This document shows positions 24,570 to 32,996 of a stretch of DNA of 64,000 nucleotides, one piece after another. The DNA comes from Azohydromonas lata NBRC 102462 (GTDB lineage Bacteria; Pseudomonadota; Gammaproteobacteria; Burkholderiales; Burkholderiaceae_C). Both the position numbers and the translations under genes were made by a program. The stretch is from the NCBI RefSeq assembly GCF_001571085.1, contig NZ_BCTC01000013.1:1-64000 (forward strand), given 5' to 3'. The notes below the pieces were generated by a model. The model saw nothing but the letters and a program-made list of their open reading frames with translations. It had not been told where the DNA came from and did not search any database. Numbering within the stretch: the first letter of the stretch is position 1; every line of letters starts with the position of its first letter.

Positions 24570-25457
24570 TCAGGCCACGGCCGCCGCCGCGCGGCGGCGG
24601 GCCGCCCACAGGCCCTCGGCGCTGTACAGCGCCAGGGCCGCCCAAATCAGCACGAAGCCCAGCACGCGCGTGCCCTGAAAGGGCTCGTGGAACACCCACA
24701 CGCCCATGAGCAGCTGCAGCGTCGGTCCGATGTACTGCAGCAGCCCCAGCGTGCCCAGCGGAATGCGGCGCGCGCCGGCGGCAAACAGCAGCAGCGGCAC
24801 CGCGGTGATGGGCCCGGCCAGCAACAGCCAGCCCACGGTGGGCGCATCGGCCTGGGCGATGGCGCTGCTGCCGGAGAGCGTCCACAGCGCCAGGGCCGGC
24901 ACGGCCAGCGGCGCCAGCAGCAGCGTCTCCAGCGCCAGGCCCTCCAGCGTGCCCAGCGGCGCGGTCTTGCGCATCAGCCCGTACAGGCCGAAGGACGCCG
25001 CCAGCAGCAGCGCGATCCAGGGCAGTTGCCCCGCCTGCCAGGTCAGCCACAGCACCCCGGCCCCGGCCAGCGCCACGGCCGCCCACTGCAGCGGGCGCAG
25101 CCGCTCGTGCAGGAAGGCGTAGCCCATGAGCACGTACACCAGCGGGTTGATGAAGTAGCCCAGGCTGGCGTCTATGACGTGCCCGTTGTTGACCGCCCAC
25201 ACGTAGACCAGCCAGTTGCCCGCCAGCAACAGCGCGCTCACGGCAAACAGCAGGAGCTGGCGCGGCGACTTCAGCGCCGGCTTGAGCAGGTGAAAGCGCC
25301 GCATCGCGCCCAGGACGACGAGCAGGAAGACCAGCGACCACACCGTGCGGTGCAAGACGATTTCCAGCGAAGGGACCGCGGAGACCTGGCGGAAGTACAG
25401 GGGAAACAGGCCCCAGGCCACGTAGGCCAGGGCCGCATACAAAATGCCGACATTCAT
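24570..25457 (-). CDS. rarD: RarD-type EamA/DMT-family permease
   Basis: 295 residues with ten predicted membrane segments in two EamA halves. The RarD hallmarks are present: MNVGILYAALAYVAWGLFPLYF at the N-terminus, EIVLHRTVWSL, NWLVYVWAVNNGHVIDASLGYFINPL and GPITAVPLLLFAAGARRIPLGTLG. It is an inner-membrane drug/metabolite transporter, annotated chloramphenicol-sensitive protein in relatives; the substrate is not known from sequence. It converges on the PEP-CTERM gene with 10 bp between their stops. Confidence 0.9.
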   Translation of the reverse strand: MNVGILYAALAYVAWGLFPLYFRQVSAVPSLEIVLHRTVWSLVFLLVVLGAMRRFHLLKPALKSPRQLLLFAVSALLLAGNWLVYVWAVNNGHVIDASLGYFINPLVYVLMGYAFLHERLRPLQWAAVALAGAGVLWLTWQAGQLPWIALLLAASFGLYGLMRKTAPLGTLEGLALETLLLAPLAVPALALWTLSGSSAIAQADAPTVGWLLLAGPITAVPLLLFAAGARRIPLGTLGLLQYIGPTLQLLMGVWVFHEPFQGTRVLGFVLIWAALALYSAEGLWAARRRAAAAVA

Positions 25458-25580
25458 TCACGGGGATTCTAGGCAGCGCCCTGCGCACCGCCCCCCGGCC
25501 GCCGCCTTGCCACCGGCCGGCACAGGGCTGCACCGCGCGCGGCGCGCCTGAATGTCTCCAGATTTCCAGGACTTTCCGGT

Positions 25581-26006
25581 ATGCACTGCGCGTTTTTGAA
25601 GCCTGGCCGGCCGACATGGGCGCACGCAGCCGCGTGTCTGCTGCTGGCCGCGCCGGCATCCGCCGCCTTGGGCGCCGAGGCCGGCGGTGCGGGCGGCGGC
25701 GGCAACCCCGTGGCAGGCAAGGCGGTGTTTGCGCGCTGCGCCAACTGCCACCAGCTTGGGCCGTCGGCGCGCGGCGGGTTTGGGCCGCAGCTCAACGGCA
25801 TCGTGGGCCGCAAGGCCGGCAGCACCGCCGACTTCCACTATTCCGACGCCCTGAAGAACGCGGATTTCGCCTGGACCGAGGAGCGGCTGCGCGCCTTCAT
25901 CCAATCGCCCAACCGCACCGTGCCGGGCAACAAGATGCGCTTCTGGGGCTTGGGCGACCCGCGCCAGATCGACGATTTGTTGGCTTACCTGCGCACGCAG
26001 CGCTGA
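25581..26006 (+). CDS. Periplasmic class I cytochrome c
   Basis: 141 residues. A signal peptide (AACLLLAAPASAALGAEA) precedes a single-haem domain. CANCH at residues 53-57 binds haem covalently, and Met in GNKMRFWGLGD is the likely sixth ligand. GFGPQLNGIVGRKAGS and a C-terminal DLLAYLRTQ helix fit the cytochrome c2/c550 group. It probably shuttles electrons in the periplasm; its partners are unknown. It is monocistronic and divergent from rarD. Confidence 0.88.
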   Translation: MHCAFLKPGRPTWAHAAACLLLAAPASAALGAEAGGAGGGGNPVAGKAVFARCANCHQLGPSARGGFGPQLNGIVGRKAGSTADFHYSDALKNADFAWTEERLRAFIQSPNRTVPGNKMRFWGLGDPRQIDDLLAYLRTQR

Positions 26007-26077
26007 GGCGGCAGGACGATCCAACGAGGCCAGAAAGCACGGGCTTCAGCCGCTGCCGGCCGTGCCACCGCGGGCAG

Positions 26078-26093
26078 TTTGGGACGTCCCAAA
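26078..26093. promoter_or_regulatory. Outlying parS-like palindrome
   Basis: An exact copy of TTTGGGACGTCCCAAA, 16 bp and perfectly palindromic, in the convergent gap between the cytochrome and esterase genes. It lies about 3 kb from the main array. Unlike the others its flanks (G and T) do not extend the symmetry to 18 bp. Confidence 0.7.
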
Positions 26094-26164
26094 TGGCCCG
26101 CCTCCGCAGCGGTCCCCAAGGGCGGCTGCGGGCACGGCGTGCGGGCCTCGGCGGCGCCGGGCGC

Positions 26165-27172
26165 TCAGCCCTTGTCGAAGCAGTTGCGCGCAAAGCGCCA
26201 GACCAGGCGTGAGGCACAGGGGCCGGCCGGATCGCTGAAGCGCTCGCGCGCCGCGCCGCCGCTCCAGGCGTGGCCCAGGCCCTGTATCTCGCACAGCGTG
26301 GCCACGGTGCGGCGGCCGGCCTTGTAGTCGGTGACGTGCATGGCGTGGCGCTGGCCGCGCTGCACCACGCGTGCGGCGCCGCCGCGGGCACCCACGGCCT
26401 CGGCCCACAGCTCGGCGGCGGCAGCCGCGTTGCGCGAGGACACCACCGCGTCCGCGCTGCCGTGCAGCACCAGCAGCGGCGGCAGCGAGGCGCCCGCCAG
26501 CAGCGCCGGGCCCACCGGGACGACGCCCTGCGCGCCGTGGCCCAGCATGGCCCGCAGCGCGGTGGCCGAGGAGCGCGCCACGCCCGGCGGCACGCCGGAG
26601 TGCATGGCCACGGCCTTGAACAGCTGCGGCCGCCGCACGGCCAGCAGCGCCGCCATGCTCGCGCCGGCCGACAGCCCCGCCACGGCGATGCGGTTGCGGT
26701 CCACCGCCTGCGCCAGCGCCACCTGCTCCACCGCCGCCACCAGCGTGGCCGCCTCGGCCAGCGCCTGGCCGCTGCGCGTGTCGTACCAGTTCCAGCAGCC
26801 TTGCGGGTTGGCGCGCCTGTCCTGCTCGGGGTAGAGGACGAAAAAGCCTTCGCGCGCGGCCAGCCGGTTCATGCCGGTGCTGATGGCAAAGCCGTGCGCG
26901 TCCTGGCTGCAGCCGTGCAGCATGACCAGCAGCGGCAGCGGCGTGGACCGCCCTGCCCCCTCGGGGCGGTACAGCCGCCAGCGCCGCGCGCCGGCCGGGC
27001 CCAGCACGGTGCCGCTGAGCCAGTCGCCCGGCCCCGGCGGCGGCGCGTGGGCCGCAGCCACCGCCTTGACCATGTCCTGCGTCAGCCGCTGGCCGGCGCG
27101 CGCGACGCTGCGCACCTGGCGCTGCGCGGCCTGCTGCCACAGCGATACGAGCTTCACATTTCGCATGCCCAA
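26165..27172 (-). CDS. PHB-depolymerase-family esterase
   Basis: 335 residues of the alpha/beta-hydrolase fold. LLVMLHGCSQDAHGFAIST carries the oxyanion-loop region, IAVAGLSAGASMAALLA the nucleophile elbow with Ser in GLSAG, LLVLHGSADAVVSS the Asp region and EIQGLGHAWSGG the catalytic His. This is the intracellular/extracellular polyhydroxybutyrate depolymerase-like esterase family; polyester or feruloyl ester substrates are possible. No clear signal peptide: the N-terminus is amphipathic (VSLWQQAAQRQVRSVARA). It lies downstream of parB on the same strand with a 37-bp gap and may be cotranscribed. Confidence 0.87.
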   Translation of the reverse strand: MGMRNVKLVSLWQQAAQRQVRSVARAGQRLTQDMVKAVAAAHAPPPGPGDWLSGTVLGPAGARRWRLYRPEGAGRSTPLPLLVMLHGCSQDAHGFAISTGMNRLAAREGFFVLYPEQDRRANPQGCWNWYDTRSGQALAEAATLVAAVEQVALAQAVDRNRIAVAGLSAGASMAALLAVRRPQLFKAVAMHSGVPPGVARSSATALRAMLGHGAQGVVPVGPALLAGASLPPLLVLHGSADAVVSSRNAAAAAELWAEAVGARGGAARVVQRGQRHAMHVTDYKAGRRTVATLCEIQGLGHAWSGGAARERFSDPAGPCASRLVWRFARNCFDKG

Positions 27173-27209
27173 AAACCTTGCTGCGGGTGGCCGGCGTGAC
27201 CTGCCCTGG

Positions 27210-28337
27210 TCAAACCTTGAGCGCCTTTTGCAGCCGCTGCTGCAGGTCGCGCGCCTCGTCGTCGCTCAGGCCTTCGAGCAGGAGCTGGATGCGGCCGTCC
27301 TCGAAAGTCTTGAGCTCGCCCTTGCCCGCGCCGAAGCTCACCTTCATGCGCGAGGCGTGCGGGCGCTTGTAGGGGCCCTTCTCCGCCGCCTTGCGCAGGT
27401 TGTCTATCTCGCGAAAGCTCATGCCGCGGGCGCGGGCGCGCACGACCAGCTCCAGCGTCTTGTCGTCGCCGCAGGTTTCCCAGTAGGCGCGGATGGAGGC
27501 CAGCGTGCGCGCGTACAGCAGCGCCGGCACCTCGGCCAGCGCCTGCAGGATGCTCCTGGGCATCTTGGCCAGCGACAGCACGCGGCTGACGTCGCCCTCG
27601 TGCAGCCGCAGCGCCTCGGCCAGCGCGCGCTGGTGGGGATAGACGCCGGTGTCCAGCAGCTCCTTCCAGCGCAGCGCCTCGTCCAGGTTGGAGGGGTTGG
27701 AGCGCGCCTCGTTGGCCGCGCGCGCCGTCTCGTACAGCGTGCGCACGCTCTGCGGCTTGGGCCGGATCTCCACGCGCAGCGTGGGCCAGTTGAGTTGCTG
27801 GCAGGCCTTCTGGCGGGTCTGGCCCTCGATGAGGACGACGTGGTCGTCCTCCACGTAGCCGGTGGCCGCGGTGGTCTGGCCCTCGTCCAGCAGCGACTGC
27901 GCCATGTTCTCCACGGCGTCCACCGTGTAGAAGATGCGCGGGTTCACCGGGTTGGGCCGCAGGCACTCGTGCGGCACCTCGTAGACCTGCCCAACCTGCC
28001 AGGGGCCGTAGTAGAGGGCGGTTTGGGACGTCCCAAACTCGCCGTCCACGCCATCGTCCGGCGCTGCGGCGATGAGGCCGCGCACCGCGGCGGGTGCGGC
28101 GGCTGCGGCCAGGGCCGCCACCGCCGCCTGACGGGCCGGCGCGCTGGAGGGGGCGGTGTCCGGGGCCGCAGCGGGTGCGGCGACGGCTTGGGCGGCGGCG
28201 GGCGCGGCGTCAACTGCGGCGGCTTCGGCCTGGAGTGCGGCGGCGTCCTCGGCGCTGACCTTGGCGCCCTGCGCCTCGGCCTTGGCCACGCGCTGGGGGT
28301 CGAGCTGGATGGGGCGGAATTTCTGCTTGAAGCTCAT
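27210..28337 (-). CDS. parB: ParB-family centromere-binding protein
   Basis: 375 residues. After a basic N-terminus (MSFKQKFRPIQLDPQRV) there is an Ala-rich linker (about 45-95), then the ParB/Sulfiredoxin-like domain (NPVNPRIFYTVDAVENMAQSL, IEGQTRQKACQQL) and a helix-turn-helix region (QRALAEALRLHEGDVSRVLSLAKMP). The Arg-rich nucleotide-binding patch expected of CTPase ParBs is plausibly EGQTRQKA. The C-terminus (GLSDDEARDLQQRLQKAL) may dimerise. The ATG overlaps the parA stop (ATGA). A copy of the palindrome TTTGGGACGTCCCAAA lies inside this gene and encodes FGTSQT in the linker. Confidence 0.88.
   Translation of the reverse strand: MSFKQKFRPIQLDPQRVAKAEAQGAKVSAEDAAALQAEAAAVDAAPAAAQAVAAPAAAPDTAPSSAPARQAAVAALAAAAAPAAVRGLIAAAPDDGVDGEFGTSQTALYYGPWQVGQVYEVPHECLRPNPVNPRIFYTVDAVENMAQSLLDEGQTTAATGYVEDDHVVLIEGQTRQKACQQLNWPTLRVEIRPKPQSVRTLYETARAANEARSNPSNLDEALRWKELLDTGVYPHQRALAEALRLHEGDVSRVLSLAKMPRSILQALAEVPALLYARTLASIRAYWETCGDDKTLELVVRARARGMSFREIDNLRKAAEKGPYKRPHASRMKVSFGAGKGELKTFEDGRIQLLLEGLSDDEARDLQQRLQKALKV
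28022..28037. promoter_or_regulatory. parS-like palindrome inside parB
   Basis: TTTGGGACGTCCCAAA, with flanking G and C giving 18-bp symmetry, is embedded in the coding sequence of parB where the low-complexity linker is encoded. A parS site inside the parB homologue spo0J of Bacillus subtilis is a known precedent. Confidence 0.75.
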
Positions 28338-28972
28338 GCGGCCTCCATCTCGTTGATGCGGCGAGCCACCTCGTCGTAGACGGCGCGCATTTCCGTCTCG
28401 GCCGCGCCGGCGCCGGAGATCTCGTGGATGGCCAGCCCGTTGCCGGTGGCCTCCCACACCTTGCGCCGCGGCAGCACGGCGTCGAACACGCGCACGCCCG
28501 CGTCGCTGAACTGCCGGCGCACGAACTGCGTTTCCTTGGCGCGCGGGTGCAGCGCCACGCGGTTGAGCAGCACATAGACGGGCACCTGCACGTCCTGCAG
28601 CAGCGACAGCGTCTGCACCGTGCGCGCGATCTCCGGCTGCATGGGCCCGCAGGGCAGCAGCACGAGGTTGGAGATCTCGGCGCACTCCTTGATGACGGCC
28701 TTGTTGCCCGCGCCGATGTCCACGACCACGAGGTCGTACTCGCGCGCCAGCGCGGCGATGGTGCGGGCGCACTGGCGCATGACGCCCACGACGTTGATGG
28801 GCGGCTCCACGCCGTCCTCGCTGCGCGCGTTGCCCCAGTCCGTGGAGGTGCCCTTGTCGTCGGCATCCACGATGACCACCGAGGCGCCCTCGGATGCCGC
28901 CATGGTGGCCAGGCACACCGCCATGGTGCTCTTGGCCACACCGCCCTTGATATTTGCAATCGTCAGAATCAC
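28334..28972 (-). CDS. parA: ParA-family partition ATPase (short, type Ib-like)
   Basis: 212 residues. The deviant Walker A is KGGVAKST (residues 9-16), followed by VVIVDADDKGTSTDW (Walker A' region) and DLVVVDIGAGNKAVIKE (Walker B). No N-terminal DNA-binding extension is present, so it resembles type Ib plasmid ParAs, which do not autoregulate through a helix-turn-helix. GTG 28972 is chosen because GGAGG lies 7 bp upstream and the protein then begins at the first beta-strand. It forms an overlapping operon with parB, directly beside the palindrome array. Confidence 0.9.
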   Translation of the reverse strand: MILTIANIKGGVAKSTMAVCLATMAASEGASVVIVDADDKGTSTDWGNARSEDGVEPPINVVGVMRQCARTIAALAREYDLVVVDIGAGNKAVIKECAEISNLVLLPCGPMQPEIARTVQTLSLLQDVQVPVYVLLNRVALHPRAKETQFVRRQFSDAGVRVFDAVLPRRKVWEATGNGLAIHEISGAGAAETEMRAVYDEVARRINEMEAA

Positions 28973-29130
28973 GTCCGCCTCCTGAAGGCGCGATTTTGCG
29001 GCGATACACGGCACCCCAGCACCGGATTTGCGCTTTGATGCACCGTAAAGTTTGCTGGGTGCCGGAAAGTGTGGGGCGCATGCGACGCATGCGGTTCGCA
29101 GTCGGGGAGCTTGGGGCAGGTGCGCGGGGA

Positions 29131-30914
29131 GTTTGGGACGTCCCAAACCACCCTTCGTCTCCAGAGGTGAGCGCAGACAGGCGCCAGCCGCAGCCGACTC
29201 GGCCGCTGATTCCCACCCGTCATTCCCGAAAGCGGGAACCCAGGAAGTCCCCAAGCTGGCCACCAGTGCGAAAGCCGGTATCGCAAGGCTTGAATCGCTG
29301 CTTTTCCGTGTCGCGTCTTCGCTGCGGCGCAGCGATCGCCCAGGTTCCCGCCTTCGCGGAAATGACGGGCGAGGGTGCTGAACGTTTGGGCTCTCCGGCC
29401 GCCAGCGTGGGGCGTTTGCCGCACAGGTACGGCTCCGAGGAGTTCGGTTTGGGACGTCCCAAACAATGGTTGAACCCACATGCCGCACGGTCCGCCTTGG
29501 TTTGGGACGTCCCAAACCGGTGTTCGAGTCCACTTGCCGAACACCACAGACAGCGCATTGCACGCCGTCGTACCTCAAACGGCGCACACGCCTGCCCCGG
29601 TTTGGGACGTCCCAAACGGCCCGTTCTGTCTAGAGTAAGAAGCGCGGACAAGCGTCAGCCGCAGCCGGCACCGCCGCGCACACTCAACCGTCATTCCCGT
29701 GAAGACGCACGGCTGTCCGGGGGAAGTTGAGGCCCCCCAGCCAGGGACTGACCCGCGGCGGCCCCCGAGCCGTCATTCCCGCGCAGGCGGGAATCCAGGT
29801 GGCCCCCAAGCCGGCCACCAGCTCATGGGCTGGCGTCACAAGGTCCAACCCCCGTTTCTCCTGCGTTGCCCCTTCGCTCTGGCGTGGGGCCGCCTGGATT
29901 CCCGCCTGCGCGGGAATGACGAAGTGGGGGCGAGCGCCCGGGCTCACGGGATGCAAGCGTGGGTTGACCTGGTGCGAACGAGCGGGCATCCCGCAGCGCA
30001 GATGGGCTCCAAGGAGTGCAGTTTGGGACGTCCCAAACAACCGGCCTTCATCCGCTCGCCGATCACTGCAGGGTGCAGTGCACGCCGTCGCGCCACAAAC
30101 GGCTTGCACGCCAACCTCGGTTTGGGACGTCCCAAACCACCCCTCGTCCCCAGAGTGAGCGCAGACAGGCGCCAACCGCAGCCGACTCGGCCGCTGACTC
30201 CCACCCGTCATTACCGAAGCAGGGAACCCAGGGGTCCCCTAAGCTGGCCGCCAGTGCGAGAACCGGTGTCGCGAGGTTCTGAATCGCCGCTTTTCCATGT
30301 CGCTGCTTCGCTCCGGCGCAGGGCCGCCGAAGTTCCCCCTTCGCAGAAATGACGGGCGAGGGTGCCGAACGTTTGGGCTCTCGGGCTGCCAGCGGGGGTT
30401 GGCTTTGTGCGACCTGCCGGGCAGCCCGCCGCGCAGGTGGGCTCCGAGGCGTTCAGTTTGGGACGTCCCAAACCGACGCCCGGATGCGAGGCCTGGGCAT
30501 ACGGAGACAACGGCATGGAGCCCGGACAAGTCGCGAGCGTATGACCAGCCCGCTAGGGTTTGGGACGTCCCAAACCATGCCGCGCCTGCAAAGTGAGTGC
30601 GGACAAGCGCCAGCCTTAGCCGACTCGGCTGCTGACTCCCACCCGTCATTCCCGCGAAGGCGAAAAACCAGGAGGCCCCAAAGCCGGCCGGACCGTTCGC
30701 CGGCCGGCGTCATGAAGTCTTGAGCCGCCGCTCCTTCGCGTCGCCCCTTCGCTCCGGTGCGGAACCACCCGGGTTCCCACCTTCGCGGGAATGACGGATG
30801 AGATTGCCAAACGTCTGGGCTTTCGGGAGGCCGGCACAAGCTGGTTTTGCGCAAGCCATCGCGCATACCGTCGTCAAATGGGCTTCAGAGTGTTCAGTTT
30901 GGGACGTCCCAAAC
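29131..30914. repeat. Putative centromere: nine-copy array of an 18-bp palindrome
   Basis: Exact copies of TTTGGGACGTCCCAAA start at 29132, 29448, 29501, 29601, 30022, 30121, 30457, 30559 and 30898. Each is flanked by G and C, making GTTTGGGACGTCCCAAAC. Pairs about 100 bp apart (29501/29601, 30022/30121, 30457/30559) alternate with spacers of 316-421 bp. The spacers resemble one another: GAGTGAGCGCAGACAGGCGCC-like sequence just after a site, a CGTCATTCCCG...CGGGAATGACG hairpin in the middle, and GGGCTCC-like sequence just before the next site. No gene is supported in 28973-32137. Position beside parA/parB, perfect symmetry and multiplicity point to ParB binding sites; direct evidence is lacking. 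Confidence 0.8.
29771..29921. repeat. REP-like inverted-repeat unit inside the palindrome array
   Basis: CGTCATTCCCGCGCAGGCGG at the left and its near-exact inverse ending CGCGGGAATGACG at the right enclose about 95 bp. Weaker copies occupy the other long spacers of the array (for example near 29213-29366 and 30647-30795). The same hairpin family recurs near 57.1 and 63.0 kb. Confidence 0.7.
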
Positions 30915-31033
30915 CCAAGCCAAAACGTGCAACCAGCCCGTGAATGCATTGCACACCACCTGCGCGGGCGTTGAGCACGGCCCGCGCCCTCCGAGCCGGC
31001 CCAATGCGCCCTTACCCCGCAGTCCCAGCCGAG

Positions 31034-31042
31034 TTATCCACA
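31034..31042 (+). promoter_or_regulatory. DnaA box
   Basis: TTATCCACA, a perfect match to the consensus DnaA box, at the left edge of the iteron region. Confidence 0.75.
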
Positions 31043-31212
31043 GGCTCGCCTTCTGACTCTCGCCAACCCGCCCGCTGACTCCCAGTTACGAGAGCCGCCG
31101 CCGCCGCCCACCCACGCCTTGCGACTCCCCCGCGACACGCCCGCTGACTCCCGCCACCCACGCCCGCTCACTCCCGCAGCCGCGCCCTCTGGCTCCCACC
31201 TGGGAGTCAGAA

Positions 31213-31300
31213 GCACATTTAAAATCAACAACTTACATTGCTTATTCACAAGGCTGAATCGTCTTTAATCGTCTTTGAATCCGTCTTGAATCAGCAAAAA
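31213..31300. other. AT-rich duplex-unwinding element with a second DnaA box
   Basis: The only AT-rich stretch in this part of the window. It contains CACATTTAAAATCAAC, a DnaA box TTATTCACA at 31242-31250, and three near-direct repeats of AATCGTCTTT at about 31256-31292 resembling origin 13-mers. It lies between oppositely oriented iteron clusters, as expected of a melting region. Confidence 0.65.
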
Positions 31301-32137
31301 CCGGGAGCCTGAAGGCGTTGGCGCTGCGCGAAAAGCACCGTTTCCTGCCCACGTTGGGCGATCAGGAGGAAAACCCGGCGCGCCAAGGCCTTGACTGCGG
31401 AAGTCGAAGCATCCGGCGAAGGAGGATGCGACTACAAACCGGGACTCAGAAGGCGTGTGTGGACCCGCACCGGAGCCCTCAAGCCGCTTGGGCGTGGGTG
31501 CCGGGGGCCGTCACGCCATCCGAAGGCACGCACGCGGACCGTCAACTCGCCACCGCGGCGCCAGGGATCGCCTTCTGACTCCCACGGCCGGGGTGGCCGA
31601 CGGCACCGCCTGGGAGTCAGAAGGCGCATCCGGAGGGAGTCAGCAGGCGTGTGCGCCGCCGCTGGCCCCGGTGGGAGCCACAGGACGTGCCGCCCGCCCG
31701 GGAAATGCCTGGGCGGCGGGAGTCACAAGGCGTGAACGGCGATGCCCCGCCACGAAGGGCCGCCAAAGCAGGCTGCCACCGGGAGTCAGCCGCCCACACG
31801 GCGCCTGATCGCCCCGCCAGCGGGAGCCAGAAGGCGTGCCGCGGGGACGGCGGCGGCGGCTTTGGGAGTCAGCGGGCGTGGGTTGGGAGTCACAAGGCGT
31901 GCATAGGGAGTCAGAAGGCGTGCGCGTGCGCTTGTCGGCCCTTGCAACGCTCGCGGACACTCGCCCCGCGGCGCTGCAACCGCCGGTTCGGCCGATCCGC
32001 CGTCCCACTGAATCGCCTTCTGGCTCCCACCGGCGCCAGGCATGGCTGCGAACGGTGAGCCGGCGGGTCGTCCAACCGCCACCGCCACGCCTTTTGACTC
32101 CCGGTACAGCCGGCCACAACGACGACGTTTCTCAACC

Positions 32138-32992
32138 ATGCCACCGGAAAAAAGCCCGCCCAGCAGTCCGCGTGCTCCCGTGGCCGCCGCGCCGTCGCAA
32201 TTGCCGCTGTGGCACGACCGGGTGCGGGGCCTGCCCAACCCGATCGCCCGCTCCTCGCTGTTCACCGTCGGCAACCAGAACGAGCCGCGCAACTTCTACC
32301 GCGAGCACCGCACCATCCAGACCCTGGCCGGCTGGGTGCTCACCGTGCGCGGCGAGGAGCTGCGCCAGGACGACGAGGACGTCTTCCTGCAGCTCATCCA
32401 CCTGGCCCGCTGCCGCCCGCTGGGCGAGGCGGTGAGCTTCACGGCTTATTCCTTCCTCAAGGAGCTGGGCTGGAAGCGCAGCGTCGAGGGCTACAACCGC
32501 CTCAAGGCCAGCTTCGACCGGCTGCAGTTCACCAGCATCCGGCTGAGCTCCGACGCCTCCGGCGCCGACGGTTTCTACCTCTACCAGGGCGCGCTGCTGC
32601 GCAAGTTCACCGGCAAATCCGCCAGCGGCGACGAGCCCAAGGCCAAGTGGACGGTCTGGCTGGAGCCGGAAATCATCAAGCTCTTCGGACCCAGCACGTA
32701 CACGCAGGTCTGGTGGGAGCAGCGCCTGAGGCTGCGCAGCGCGCTGGCCAAGTACCTGCACAGCTACTTCTCCACCCACGAGGCGCCTTACCCGCTCAAG
32801 GTCGAGACCTTGAAAGGCCTCACCGGCTCGCGCGCCGCGCGGCTCACCGACTTCCGCAAGGCGCTGCGCGTGGCGCTGCAGCAGCTCGTCAACGAGGGCT
32901 TCCTGGACAACTGGACCATTGACGGCTCCGACATCGTCCACGTCACCCGCAGCACCAAGGGCAAGGCCAGCAAGGTGCTGCCCACGGCCTGA
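32138..32992 (+). CDS. trfA: TrfA-family plasmid replication initiator
   Basis: 284 residues. The TrfA signature LPNPIARSSLFTV near residue 40 is followed by two winged-helix-like regions (AYSFLKELGWKRSVEGYNRLKASFDRLQF; LKGLTGSRAARLTDFRKALRVALQQLVNEGFL). TrfA-type initiators bind iterons as monomers and open the origin together with DnaA. ATG 32138 (MPPEKSPPS) starts just after the last iteron; an upstream in-frame ATG at 32042 would run through the iterons and is less likely. The stop lies 4 bp from the end of the convergent LysR gene. Confidence 0.88.
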   Translation: MPPEKSPPSSPRAPVAAAPSQLPLWHDRVRGLPNPIARSSLFTVGNQNEPRNFYREHRTIQTLAGWVLTVRGEELRQDDEDVFLQLIHLARCRPLGEAVSFTAYSFLKELGWKRSVEGYNRLKASFDRLQFTSIRLSSDASGADGFYLYQGALLRKFTGKSASGDEPKAKWTVWLEPEIIKLFGPSTYTQVWWEQRLRLRSALAKYLHSYFSTHEAPYPLKVETLKGLTGSRAARLTDFRKALRVALQQLVNEGFLDNWTIDGSDIVHVTRSTKGKASKVLPTA

Positions 32993-32996
32993 AGCG

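Larger units (their letters stand above)
31034..32102. other. Iteron-type replication origin (oriV)
   Basis: At least 18 degenerate copies of a 17-bp iteron close to GGGAGTCAGAAGGCGTG lie here. Inverted copies (CGCCxxCTGACTCCC) cluster at 31048-31197. Direct copies include 31303, 31441, 31612, 31635, 31673, 31718, 31822, 31864, 31885 and 31906. Inverted copies recur at 31569, 32014 and 32086. Between the clusters is an AT-rich segment, and DnaA boxes lie at 31034 and 31242. The initiator gene starts 36 bp after the last iteron. The layout matches IncP-like TrfA/oriV origins. The minus-strand iterons nearest the initiator gene may also repress its promoter. Confidence 0.82.

Noticed and set aside
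28954-30866. Several open frames of 100-260 codons on both strands in the palindrome array
   Set aside because: They all read the same repeats (FGTSQT and SLGRPK are the palindrome in different frames) and have no ribosome-binding sites or known domains.
29131-30914. Regularly spaced palindromes considered as a CRISPR-like array
   Set aside because: Spacers are 53-421 bp, similar to each other rather than unique, and no cas genes are near; partition sites fit better.
31213-31300. AT-rich DNA considered as a promoter for a gene running rightward to 31578
   Set aside because: The downstream frames are made of iteron repeats read as codons and show no protein-like pattern; origin function explains the region better.
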